32,420 nucleotides of DNA, taken from positions 1 through 32,420 of the forward strand of contig JBQTIP010000223.1 of the NCBI GenBank assembly GCA_052388025.1, given 5' to 3'. Below, piece by piece: positions 1-7,583 of the stretch. Below the pieces are notes generated by a model. That model was not told the origin of the DNA, made no database searches, and worked only from the letters and a program-made list of their open reading frames with translations. The first letter of the stretch is position 1. Each line of letters starts with the position of its first letter. The position numbers were made by a program, and so were the translations under genes. Origin of the DNA: JBQTIP01 sp052388025. GTDB lineage: Bacteria > Actinomycetota > UBA4738 > HRBIN12.

Positions 1-879
1 CTCCAACGCCCTCGGGCCGGTGGGCGCCAACCAGGTCACCAGGCGGCTGGCGCGTACGACGTCATACAGCGCGGGGCCCGCGTCAGGGGCGAACCCCTGG
101 GCGATCAGGAAGTCGCGGTACCGGCGATGATCGGCCAGGCCAAGCGCCTGCCTGATGGCCAGGAGCTCCGCGTCAACGGCCTCGATCGCGCGCACCACGC
201 TAGGCGTCGCTCCCTCTCCGTACAGGAGCATCCCTCCCGTCCGGTTCTCGAGAGTCCCGGCATTGGCGACCACGGTGGCCACATGGTCGATGGCGTTGTA
301 GTTGATAAGGACGGTCTCCCAGACCGAATCGGCCGCGGAGATGGAGGGCCAGACGTCGGTCACCTGATCGAGGAGCTGCTTGGTGGAGGCCGATGGGATG
401 CCGGCCAGGAGCACGCCTCCGGTCTTGCGATCGACGGTCACCGCGCCGGGTCCGGCGGGCCTTGCCAGGTACGGCAGGGTGTTCGTCTCCCCAACCAGCA
501 CGCCCTGATTCCCGGCCGCGATGAGCGATCGCCGGGCCACCAGCGAGCCGCTGCCCTCACCAAAGAACAGCAGTGACTGGCCCTCCTGAAGGATCGGCGC
601 AAGCACCTCCATGAAGGGCTCGTGCCCGAAGCAGGGAACGACCACGATCACGAGCTCGGCGCCCACCACCGCGTCGGACACGCCATCCGCCACCCGCACG
701 GGCTCGACACGGGTGCCGTACAGGCCCGCCACGACATTCACCCCTCCCTGCTCCCGGACGGGGACGAGGTTCGGGGCGAACGTCGGGAGGTCCGCCAGGG
801 CCGTGTCTCGCCCGGACCGGGCAAGGTCGGCCGCAACCGCCAGGGCGCCGCCGCCGGAGCCGAGCACTGCCACGGTCAT
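1..879 (-). CDS. NAD(P)-dependent octopine/nopaline dehydrogenase family protein (3' end outside window)
   Basis: The reading frame is open from an ATG at 879 to the window edge, giving 293 residues without the C-terminal part (the homologue at 25954-27075 has 373). The N-terminal Rossmann fold opens with VLGSGGGALA at residues 5-14. The segment WETVLINYNAIDHVA (187-201) matches the conserved block that holds the catalytic His of octopine-type dehydrogenases, here H199 next to D198. Family members reversibly couple an amine or amino acid with a 2-keto acid, or reduce related substrates, with NAD(P)H. It is the last visible gene of the operon running down from 10119, 51 nt after the creatininase-family gene. 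By eye it is clearly paralogous to the gene at 25954-27075 over the whole visible length. The substrate is unknown, and catabolic oxidation of an opine-like compound is an inference from context. Confidence 0.85.
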   Translation of the reverse strand, partial: MTVAVLGSGGGALAVAADLARSGRDTALADLPTFAPNLVPVREQGGVNVVAGLYGTRVEPVRVADGVSDAVVGAELVIVVVPCFGHEPFMEVLAPILQEGQSLLFFGEGSGSLVARRSLIAAGNQGVLVGETNTLPYLARPAGPGAVTVDRKTGGVLLAGIPSASTKQLLDQVTDVWPSISAADSVWETVLINYNAIDHVATVVANAGTLENRTGGMLLYGEGATPSVVRAIEAVDAELLAIRQALGLADHRRYRDFLIAQGFAPDAGPALYDVVRASRLVTWLAPTGPRALE

Positions 880-930
880 TCCAGGCGCCCTTTCATCCCC
901 GTGGACATCTCCTCACTTCGCTCGCCCTGC

Positions 931-1728
931 TCACAGCTCGAAGGCGCAGATCTCCGTGAACACCCCTGCCAGCCCCTCGGTGAGGTGGGCCAGGGCCAGC
1001 TCTCCCCGCTCGGCGGAGGCGTTCGTGGGGTCGCCGATCACGCCGCTCTCGGCCAGGTCGCGGGTCAGCCAGGCCGTGGGAAGGTCGCCCTCCAGGCTCA
1101 GATGACGGAGCCTGCCGTACAGCTCCCGCACCCGATCGCCCCCCGGCTCGAGGCGGTCCAGCCGGACGGAATCCGGCGCGAGCGCAAGCACCATGGAGGT
1201 CTCTATCTCGCCGCCGTGGATGCCGAACGCCGCTTCTTCGGCGGAACTCACCACACCTTCGGGTATGCCGATCCGGTAGGGGAACAGGGGGAACACCATC
1301 AGTCCGGTCTCCTCGCGGATGTCCCGGGCTACCATCTCCAGGAGTTGGGGTTGCCCCCCGTGGCCATTGACGAAGGCGAGCCTCCGGAAACCGGAACGGG
1401 CCACGGAGCGGCCGACGTCGTGGCACACGGCGATCAGGGTCCGGGCCGACAGGGAGATGGTCCCCGCGTACCCCAAGTGCTCGTTGGACTTCCCGTAGGC
1501 GAGCACGGGAAGGGTCCAGACATTGACGTCCGCCGGGGTCATGGCGAGGGCCCGCTCGATCAGGCCCATGACGACCAGGGAGTCGGTGTAGCAGGGGAGG
1601 TGCGGTCCGTGCTGCTCCACCGAGGCGATCGGCTGCACCACCAAGGCGTCGGTCTTCGGGATGGACTGGATCTCGGCGCTGGTTCGCCAAGCCAGCCGCC
1701 GCTCCTGCGGATCGAGTACCCGGCTCAT
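931..1728 (-). CDS. creatininase-family metal-dependent amidohydrolase
   Basis: This 265-residue protein has the usual size of the creatininase superfamily. Three family signatures are visible: SVEQHGPHLP near the N-terminus (metal-binding Glu and His), FVNGHGGQ in the middle, and FGIHGGEIETSM with a His and a Glu that typically bind the second metal or the substrate. The family opens cyclic or linear amides such as creatinine, or removes formyl groups (ArfB), and also includes MftE of mycofactocin maturation. The ATG at 1728 forms a 4-nt ATGA overlap with the stop of the acyl-CoA synthetase, so translation is probably coupled. Longer in-frame extensions would run deep into that gene and are rejected. 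With the CodA-like deaminase and opine-dehydrogenase homologue in the same operon, the likely job is C-N bond hydrolysis in a nitrogenous compound. The specific substrate cannot be assigned. Confidence 0.88.
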   Translation of the reverse strand: MSRVLDPQERRLAWRTSAEIQSIPKTDALVVQPIASVEQHGPHLPCYTDSLVVMGLIERALAMTPADVNVWTLPVLAYGKSNEHLGYAGTISLSARTLIAVCHDVGRSVARSGFRRLAFVNGHGGQPQLLEMVARDIREETGLMVFPLFPYRIGIPEGVVSSAEEAAFGIHGGEIETSMVLALAPDSVRLDRLEPGGDRVRELYGRLRHLSLEGDLPTAWLTRDLAESGVIGDPTNASAERGELALAHLTEGLAGVFTEICAFEL

Positions 1729-3239
1729 CTGGCCCCGGCCGCGGCCAGAAGCTGTGCCTTGCTGATCTTGCCGGTGGGGGTCATCGGCATCGCGTCGATG
1801 ACCCGGACGTCCACTTTCGGAAGCGCCCGGCCCAGCTGCTCCTCGGCGAAGCGGACGAGCTGCTCCCCGTCGATTGCCTCGACCCGGAGCGTGACATAAG
1901 CGACGGGCCGCTGGCCGAGGTCGGGATCGGGCAGGCCAACCAACGCTGCCTCCCGAACCCCCGGGTGCCGCATGAGCACCTCCTCCACGTCGCGGGGGTA
2001 CCAGTACTCGCCCTCGACGCTCAGGCGCTCGCTCAAGCGGCCCCGCATGTACACGTACTGCTCGGCGTCTATGTACCCGATGTCGCCCGTGTGGAGCCAC
2101 CCGCCACGAAGGGTTTCCGCGGTCTTCTTCGGGCGCTGCCAGTAGCCCACCATGAAGCCGCCCCGAAGGCAGATCTCCCCGATGGCCCCCACGGGGACCT
2201 CCCGGCCGTCATCGTCGAGGATGCAGACCTCCTTGTCCGGCAGAGGTTGCCCGCAGGCCAGGGCCCGTTCGTCCGCCACGGGGTCGGGCGAGCCCAACCC
2301 GACGAACCCCCCGAGTTCGCTCTGCCCGTAGCTCTCCGCAAGCGTCACCCGGAGCTCGTTCCGCCAGGCCAGCTTCAGCTCCGGGGGAACCGGCGCGCCC
2401 CCCGAGATGCCGAGCCGGAGCCGGGTCGGCGCTCGCCCTCGCTGCCGCGAGACCTCGAGCACGTCACGGAGGATCGTCGGGTTCGCCGCGAGGATGGTCG
2501 CCCCCAGCTCTTCGAGCGAGACCCATCCCTTCTTTGCCTCCCACCGGCTCATGACGCACACGGTCCCTCCGCGTTGGAGGGTGGGGAGGAGGTTCGCCAC
2601 GAGATGATAAGAGCTGGAGAGCGCCGTCGGCCCGAGACTGACGTCGGACGCCTGGATGCGGAGCCGCTCGGCGATGCAACGGGTGGCTCGCACCGTCGGC
2701 TCGTGGGCGAGGCACGCCCCCTTGGGATTCCCTGACGTCCCAGACGTATAGGAAAGGTGCGCGACGTCGGCCTCCTGCGTCCGGTCGGGGGGCGGAGCCG
2801 GGGCACCCTCGAGCAATTCGGGCCAGGACAGGGACCCGTCCCGGAAGCCGTCCAGACAAACATAGTGCTCGACGGTTGGAAGCTGCGACCGATGGCGCTC
2901 GATGGCTTCGTGGTGATCCCCGGTGTAGATGAGAACCTTGGGCTGAGCGTCGTTCACGTAGTAGTCGAGGCGGTCGGCGTACTGGACGTTGACGAGAGCA
3001 CAGATGGCTCCCACCCGCCAAGCGCCGAACATGGCCAGCAGGTAATCCATGCCGTTGTGGGCGAACACGCCCACGCGGTCACCCCGCACCACGCCGAGGC
3101 TGCCCAGCGCGCCTGCTACCTGGTTCATCGCCGTGACTGCTTCCGCATACGAAAGGGAGCGGCCGCGCTCTACCCACGTGAACGCCGTCTTGTCGGGGCT
3201 CCGATGAGCCCCGTCTAGGAGCAGTTGCTGCAACAGCAT
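1725..3239 (-). CDS. AMP-dependent acyl-CoA synthetase/ligase (ANL superfamily)
   Basis: This 504-residue adenylate-forming enzyme activates a carboxylic acid as acyl-AMP and then normally as acyl-CoA. The core motifs are in order: P-loop-like YTSGTSGNPKG (164-174), ESYGQSE (302-308), WLHTGD (381-386) and the C-terminal PTGK with the catalytic Lys at 491. The hinge motif is unusual: GRLSERLSVEG (400-410) replaces the common GRxKDxIxxxG, so the hinge Asp is Glu and the preceding Lys is Ser. The ATG at 3239 has AAGAAGGG at a good distance upstream. It lies 18 nt after the GntR gene and overlaps the creatininase gene by 4 nt. It may activate an acid released by the hydrolases of the operon. The substrate class (short chain, aromatic or other) is not evident. 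Confidence 0.9.
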   Translation of the reverse strand: MLLQQLLLDGAHRSPDKTAFTWVERGRSLSYAEAVTAMNQVAGALGSLGVVRGDRVGVFAHNGMDYLLAMFGAWRVGAICALVNVQYADRLDYYVNDAQPKVLIYTGDHHEAIERHRSQLPTVEHYVCLDGFRDGSLSWPELLEGAPAPPPDRTQEADVAHLSYTSGTSGNPKGACLAHEPTVRATRCIAERLRIQASDVSLGPTALSSSYHLVANLLPTLQRGGTVCVMSRWEAKKGWVSLEELGATILAANPTILRDVLEVSRQRGRAPTRLRLGISGGAPVPPELKLAWRNELRVTLAESYGQSELGGFVGLGSPDPVADERALACGQPLPDKEVCILDDDGREVPVGAIGEICLRGGFMVGYWQRPKKTAETLRGGWLHTGDIGYIDAEQYVYMRGRLSERLSVEGEYWYPRDVEEVLMRHPGVREAALVGLPDPDLGQRPVAYVTLRVEAIDGEQLVRFAEEQLGRALPKVDVRVIDAMPMTPTGKISKAQLLAAAGAR

Positions 3240-3257
3240 GTCCGATCCCTTCTTCGA

Positions 3258-4088
3258 TCAGCGAGGGGCCTTCCTGACCTCTCCATCTCCGAGAAGAGGG
3301 GCAAAGAAGGGATCCGGCCTTGTCCTGCGAATGACCTCGAGCCGGATGCCACTCGGCACGAAATACAGCAGGTTCCAGGCCAGCACCAGCTCGCCGTCGC
3401 CCAAGAAGACCTCGTCCAGCACGAGGAGCGCGCTGCCCCTTGGAACTCCCAGGCGCCGCGCCCGGCGCACATCGCACGACACGGCCGTGACCTCGGCTCG
3501 GGCAAAGCGGACGCGAGGAGAGTGGCGGCGCGTCATGAGCTCGGTGATGGAGTCCTGGAACTCGAGCTCAAGGACGGCGAACGGGATGACCGAGGTCGGC
3601 ACGACGCTCACCATCTCGGCCAACGGGACAGCGTCTCGCGTCTTGGTGCGAGTGATGATCGACACCCTGTCCCCGGGCTCTATCTCTAGCCGGCGAGCCT
3701 GCTTTTTGTCCGCCGTCGCTGGGCGGATCTGAATGTCCGCTGTCTGACACTGCCATCCCTGTCGGGATGCCAGCGACTCCAGCGACTCGAGGGTTTCAAG
3801 GCCGACGGCCGGCGGGCCGTGTTGGCCAAGGAAGACGGTCCCCACGCCTCGCCGGCGCTCCACCACCCGGGCCAGCTCCAGGTGCCCCATGGCTTCCCGG
3901 ATGGTGGACCGGCCCACGCCGAAGAGCACGCTCAGCTCGACCTCGCTTGGAAGGCGGTCCCCAGGACGCAGGCCCCGCTGGGCCACCAGGTGCTGGATGG
4001 CCTCGACCGCCTGGAGGTACAGGGGTCGGCGGTCCCTGGCCAAGGGATGCGCCTCGGGGCCGGCCGATCGTGCCGGCCTGGCCATCAT
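3258..4088 (-). CDS. GntR-family transcriptional regulator with UTRA domain (HutC subfamily)
   Basis: The 276-residue protein has an N-terminal winged helix-turn-helix (about residues 22-88) with the family pattern LPSEVELSVLFGVGRSTIREA and a wing ending in RRGVGTVF. A UTRA ligand-binding domain follows (about 105-255; for example RTKTRDAVPLAEMVSVVP). HutC-type regulators usually repress a catabolic operon until a pathway metabolite binds the UTRA domain. The start at 4088 is chosen because it makes a 4-nt ATGA overlap with the stop of the FMN reductase; a second ATG follows at 4085. A longer frame would overlap the reductase by 250 nt and is rejected. Its place inside the transport/catabolic operon suggests autoregulation. 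A candidate operator is the inverted repeat at 10137-10162. Confidence 0.9.
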   Translation of the reverse strand: MMARPARSAGPEAHPLARDRRPLYLQAVEAIQHLVAQRGLRPGDRLPSEVELSVLFGVGRSTIREAMGHLELARVVERRRGVGTVFLGQHGPPAVGLETLESLESLASRQGWQCQTADIQIRPATADKKQARRLEIEPGDRVSIITRTKTRDAVPLAEMVSVVPTSVIPFAVLELEFQDSITELMTRRHSPRVRFARAEVTAVSCDVRRARRLGVPRGSALLVLDEVFLGDGELVLAWNLLYFVPSGIRLEVIRRTRPDPFFAPLLGDGEVRKAPR

Positions 4089-4672
4089 CGTCCCGCCCCC
4101 GTCGGGGCCGGGTTCGCCGCGCGCCTCGCAGCGAACTCGACGACATGCCGCCCCACCAGCTCGAGCTGGAACCGGGCCGACTCGTCGATGCACGATCCGT
4201 CCTCGTCGAACACCCGCCCCGCGGTGTTCACGGTCGCCCCCATGGGCGTGGGCCAGCCCCGTAACGCGTGCACGATTGAGCGCAGGCTCATGATCGTGGA
4301 CATGGTGGCCTGCCAGCCGGCCGCCGTGGCAATGCATCCCACGGGCTGTCCATCGAGGTACGCGGGGTCGTCGTCCCGTAGGTCCTCCAGGTAGTCCAAC
4401 GCGTTCTTCACCATCCCCGACACGACTCCGTGGTATCCGGGCGAGGCGACGATAAGGCCGTCTGCCCGCCGGACCTCCTCCACCAGCCGGGCCGCCTTCG
4501 GGACTCGCTCGATGTCCTCCGGCGTGTACAGCGGCAGGACGAGGTCGGCGCCCCCGAACAGCATCGTCTGCGCACCATCCGCGGACGCCGCGGCCAGGCT
4601 AACCTGGAGGGCTCGCTCCGTGGCCGAGCCTGGCCGCGTCGTGCCGCCGATACCGAGGACGAAGATCGACAC
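4085..4672 (-). CDS. NADPH-dependent FMN reductase family flavoprotein
   Basis: The 195-residue protein has a flavodoxin-like fold. It opens with SIFVLGIGGTTRPGSATERA, the phosphate-binding loop of the SsuE/MsuE/NQR group. The segment SPGYHGVVSGMVKNALDYLE is the typical flavin-contacting and dimer region. Such enzymes reduce FMN with NAD(P)H and often feed reduced flavin to a two-component monooxygenase. An LLM monooxygenase (8947-10119) is encoded in the same operon and is the natural partner. The start is a GTG at 4672, two bases after the stop of the binding-protein gene; the N-terminal motif leaves little room for a later start. The end overlaps the GntR start by 4 nt. SsuE is a plausible analogue given the SsuABC-like transporter, but a sulfonate substrate is not proven. 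Confidence 0.87.
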   Translation of the reverse strand: MSIFVLGIGGTTRPGSATERALQVSLAAASADGAQTMLFGGADLVLPLYTPEDIERVPKAARLVEEVRRADGLIVASPGYHGVVSGMVKNALDYLEDLRDDDPAYLDGQPVGCIATAAGWQATMSTIMSLRSIVHALRGWPTPMGATVNTAGRVFDEDGSCIDESARFQLELVGRHVVEFAARRAANPAPTGAGR

Positions 4673-4674
4673 CT

Positions 4675-5850
4675 CTAGAGGCCGATGCTCGGGTCGATGA
4701 ACTCGTTGGTCACGATGTCCTCCGGCGCCACCCCCTCCTTCATCGTGTCGACGCCATCCGCCTGGAAGATGGGGACGAGCTCATCGATCAACGTCTGCAC
4801 GCGATCTAGGTCGAAGCTCCCCAGCGTGCCGTCGGGACCGTTGCTGATGATCCCCAGGTCGAGCATGGCCTGGACGGCGTAATCGTTGAGCTCAGGCGAC
4901 AGCGTCCAGAAGGTGTTCATGGCCACGACGACGTCCAGGATCACCTGGTTCGTTTCGGCCGGGTTCGTGATGTAATCGACCTGGGACTGCTGCCACATCG
5001 GCACGAGCTTCTCCCAGCACGACCGGTACGTCCCCAGGTCGTCCGGCCGGACCACGATGGGGGACTGGTAGATGGTCCATCCCGCGTCGAACAACAGCAG
5101 GAAGTCCACTGGCTTCCCCCATTCCGGGATGTCGTTCGCGTACTTGTAGGGTTCGTTGGTGGCGAACCCTTGCTGAACGAGCGCGCCCCCCTCGGCCACG
5201 AACCGAGCCGGGGACCCATCGTAGGAGCCGTCGATCTGCGCGGGATCGAGCTGGCCCGTCCCGAGCAGATATTCCATGAAGGCCGATCCTTCGAAGTGGG
5301 CCACCGTCGCGCCCGAGGCTTTGACGTCCGTCACCGTCTGGAAATCGTAGGTGGCCGGGTCGAACATCAGGATCTGCGGGCTCTTCTGCAGCGGCGCCAC
5401 GATGGCCACCGTGGGGAGCGACCCCGAGTTGCGGATGGCATCGCCCGTGTCAGCGTAGGCCAGCGTGATCTCCGGGTCCGAGTACATCTGGCCCACCGGT
5501 GGTTGGAATCCGATGAACGGGCCGCCCGCTCGAATCTCCATCTGGACGCCCGTGTCCTTGATCTCGCCCGAGTACGTGCCTCGCTCGGCGTCGATCTGCC
5601 CACCCGGTCCGATCAGGTTGTAGGCTGCTCCGTGCTCCACTTCCGGGAACCAGTCGGTCTGGAGCACGATCTTGTCCGGGCAGATCCCGGCGAGCGACAC
5701 GTCGTACACGGAGGTGGGCGTGGCCGGCGATTCCGTCGCGGGCGGGGCCGTCGTCGGCTGAACCGCCGCACCCCCGCCGCACGCCGCGGCCACCAGGGCT
5801 AGAATCGCCGCCAACACCCACCACCGGCGGCCTGTCATGTAATCTTTCAT
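4675..5850 (-). CDS. ABC transporter substrate-binding lipoprotein (NMT1/THI5/SsuA-like)
   Basis: The 391-residue precursor begins with positively charged residues, then a hydrophobic stretch (WWVLAAILALVAAAC) ending in a lipobox-type Cys near residue 24. A Gly/Thr/Pro-rich linker follows, so it should be a lipid-anchored extracytoplasmic binding protein. The mature part starts with a strand and DWFPEVEHGA, like the T-x-W-x-P-x-x-x-H start of NMT1/ThiY and SsuA/TauA-type proteins. The ATG at 5850 is preferred over the one at 5892 because GGAAAGGAGGGGGG lies directly upstream. It is encoded after its ATPase and permease and before the FMN reductase (2 nt gap). A hairpin at 5864-5882 sits just upstream of its ribosome-binding site and could raise or stabilise expression of this segment. 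The ligand is unknown; pyrimidines, sulfonates and other small anions are family precedents. Confidence 0.88.
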   Translation of the reverse strand: MKDYMTGRRWWVLAAILALVAAACGGGAAVQPTTAPPATESPATPTSVYDVSLAGICPDKIVLQTDWFPEVEHGAAYNLIGPGGQIDAERGTYSGEIKDTGVQMEIRAGGPFIGFQPPVGQMYSDPEITLAYADTGDAIRNSGSLPTVAIVAPLQKSPQILMFDPATYDFQTVTDVKASGATVAHFEGSAFMEYLLGTGQLDPAQIDGSYDGSPARFVAEGGALVQQGFATNEPYKYANDIPEWGKPVDFLLLFDAGWTIYQSPIVVRPDDLGTYRSCWEKLVPMWQQSQVDYITNPAETNQVILDVVVAMNTFWTLSPELNDYAVQAMLDLGIISNGPDGTLGSFDLDRVQTLIDELVPIFQADGVDTMKEGVAPEDIVTNEFIDPSIGL

Positions 5851-5863
5851 CCCCCCTCCTTTC

Positions 5864-5882
5864 CATGCCTCTTCAAGGCATG
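5864..5882 (-). promoter_or_regulatory. intercistronic hairpin before the binding-protein gene
   Basis: A perfect 7-bp inverted repeat, CATGCCT and AGGCATG around a 5-nt loop, lies in the 69-nt space between the permease stop (5920) and the binding-protein start (5850). It ends 13 nt before that start, immediately upstream of the very strong Shine-Dalgarno. In many ABC operons such hairpins protect the binding-protein message from decay so that it is made in excess. There is no T-tract, so termination is unlikely. Confidence 0.55.
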
Positions 5883-5919
5883 AGACTCCCATGGGCTGGG
5901 CAACTCCGGTTCCACGGGA

Positions 5920-6831
5920 TCACTTCCCACGCTCCTGCGCGGACTCATGCCAGGATCGGGTGACGCGATTGGCCAGATAGCCGAAGGCCAAGAACACCAC
6001 GATCCCGAGCAACGACGAAAAGAAGATGGCGGTGAACATCTCCTCTGCCCGAAGCTGGGCCCGGTAGACGTCGATCAGCCGACCGATCCCCTGCTCGCCC
6101 ACCCGGAAGAAGAAGTCCCCCACGATGGCTCCGATCACGGACAGCCCGGCCGAGATCCTGAACCCGGTGAAGATGGCCGGCAGGGCGCCGGGCAGCTCGA
6201 GCTTCCACAGGCGGGTGAGCCGGCCGGCCCCGTGGAGCGTGAACAGGTCGTGCAGGCTCTCGTCCGCCGACCTCAAGCCGAAAAGCGTGTTGGTGATGAT
6301 GGGGAAGATCGCGATCAGCACGCAGGCGAGGACCCGGCTCGTGAAGTTGTAAGTGAAAAAGAAGCCAACTAGGGGGACAAGGGCGATGATTGGGATCGTC
6401 TGGACGATGACCGCGTAGGGGTAGATCGACCGCTCGATCCACCGGGCCTGGGCCATGAGGATGGCCAGCAGCATCCCCACGCCGATGGCGATGGTCAGAC
6501 CGAGCAGGGCCACCTTGGCCGTGGCCCACGTGCCCAACAGGATCACCTGGAGGTGCTCCCAGTTGAAAAAGCCGTCCCGCAGCACCTGCTGGGGCGGAGG
6601 GAGCAGGAACCGCTGGCCCTCGGTCAGGGCCACGTAGCTGACGAAGGTCCACACTCCCAGCACGAAGGCCGCCGTGGCTAGGGGTGCGCCGATGAGTAGA
6701 AGGGATCGGCGGAGCCATCCGCCCCTCCTCCGCTCTTCGCCTCGCACGGCCGCACCCGCGCTCTGCAACGCACCGGCCTCTCCGGCGCCGAAGACCTCCG
6801 AAGCCAATCCCTCCCGGCCCTCGGTCCTCAC
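5920..6831 (-). CDS. ABC transporter permease (SsuC/TauC/ThiX type)
   Basis: The 303-residue inner-membrane protein has about six hydrophobic segments (roughly residues 43-67, 96-125, 135-158, 165-183, 225-245 and 265-288). The cytoplasmic EAA loop at about 199-219 (HGAGRLTRLWKLELPGALPA) docks with the ATPase. FLLPPPQQVLRDG before the second segment is typical of the nitrate/sulfonate/taurine/HMP permease family. The N-terminal 40 residues are hydrophilic and longer than usual; a later start such as the GTG near residue 29 is possible. However, the ATG at 6831 forms a clean ATGA overlap with the ATPase stop. It acts with the ATPase at 6828-7583 and the lipoprotein at 4675-5850. Confidence 0.92.
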   Translation of the reverse strand: MRTEGREGLASEVFGAGEAGALQSAGAAVRGEERRRGGWLRRSLLLIGAPLATAAFVLGVWTFVSYVALTEGQRFLLPPPQQVLRDGFFNWEHLQVILLGTWATAKVALLGLTIAIGVGMLLAILMAQARWIERSIYPYAVIVQTIPIIALVPLVGFFFTYNFTSRVLACVLIAIFPIITNTLFGLRSADESLHDLFTLHGAGRLTRLWKLELPGALPAIFTGFRISAGLSVIGAIVGDFFFRVGEQGIGRLIDVYRAQLRAEEMFTAIFFSSLLGIVVFLAFGYLANRVTRSWHESAQERGK

Positions 6832-7583
6832 GCGTGCCCCTCTCGGAGGAGCGCCGAGACCTTCCCGGCCACCGCGGCGAACTCGGCGTCGAACCGGAGC
6901 TCCGGCGACCTCGGGTACTCGAACGGAACCCTTACCTGGCCGAGGATGCGTCCCGGTCGGCCGGACATGACGATCACACGCGAGGCCAGGTACACGGCCT
7001 CGGGGATGGAGTGGGTCACGAACAGCCCGGCGAACCCCTCGATGCTGAAGAGCCTCAGCAGCTCGTCGTTGAGCCTGGTTCGGGTGATCTCATCGAGGGA
7101 GGCGAACGGCTCGTCGAACAGGAAGACCTCGGGCTTCATGGTAAGGGCCCGGGCCAGGGATACCCGCATGCGCATGCCCCCGGAGAGCTGCTTGGGGTGC
7201 TTCCGCTCGAAGCCCTCGAGCCCCACGAGCTTGATGGCCTCGGTGGCCCGTCGACGGCGCTCCTCCTGGGTGAGGCCTTGAAGCTCCCCGAGCAGCTCCA
7301 CATTGGCCTGAACCGTCCGCCACGGAAGCAGCGTGGCGTCCTGGAACACGTAACCCAGCCCCGAGCCGCCGAGCGACACCCTGCCGGAGGTCGCCACGGT
7401 GAGGCCGGAAGCGATCCGGAGCAGCGTCGACTTGCCGCAGCCCGACGGCCCCACGATGACCACGAACTCGGCCCAGTTCACCTGGAAGGTCACGTCCTGG
7501 AGGGCATGGGTGCCGTCGGAGAACACCATCGAGATGCCCTCGGACGCCATCGCGTGCGCGGTTGAGCGAGTCGTCTCGGTCAC
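6828..7583 (-). CDS. ABC transporter ATP-binding protein (SsuB/TauB/ThiZ type)
   Basis: All nucleotide-binding motifs are present: Walker A GPSGCGKST (45-53), Q-loop VFQDATLLPW (79-88), signature LSGGM (133-137), Walker B VFLFDEP (153-159), D-loop SLD and switch His in VTHS (H191). It powers uptake together with the adjacent permease. The GTG at 7583 gives a 4-nt GTGA overlap with the stop of the upstream amidohydrolase and 251 residues. A GTG at 7589 has better spacing from the run of five G and is a real alternative. Longer frames would run back into the amidohydrolase gene. The end overlaps the permease start by 4 nt. Confidence 0.92.
   Translation of the reverse strand: MTETTRSTAHAMASEGISMVFSDGTHALQDVTFQVNWAEFVVIVGPSGCGKSTLLRIASGLTVATSGRVSLGGSGLGYVFQDATLLPWRTVQANVELLGELQGLTQEERRRRATEAIKLVGLEGFERKHPKQLSGGMRMRVSLARALTMKPEVFLFDEPFASLDEITRTRLNDELLRLFSIEGFAGLFVTHSIPEAVYLASRVIVMSGRPGRILGQVRVPFEYPRSPELRFDAEFAAVAGKVSALLREGHA

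Noticed and set aside
622..1899. Long open frame on the plus strand (425 codons)
   Set aside because: It is antisense to the creatininase-family gene and the ligase, both with clear motifs. Its translation is Arg/Gly/His/Pro-rich with no domain, as expected from GC-rich codon bias. The same reasoning removes similar antisense frames across the window, such as 11927-13267, 13355-14461, 26227-27066 and 30137-31630.
3258..4337. Longer start for the GntR regulator (359 codons)
   Set aside because: The extra N-terminus would overlap the FMN reductase by 250 nt and has no domain. The ATGA junction at 4085-4088 gives a normal-sized regulator.
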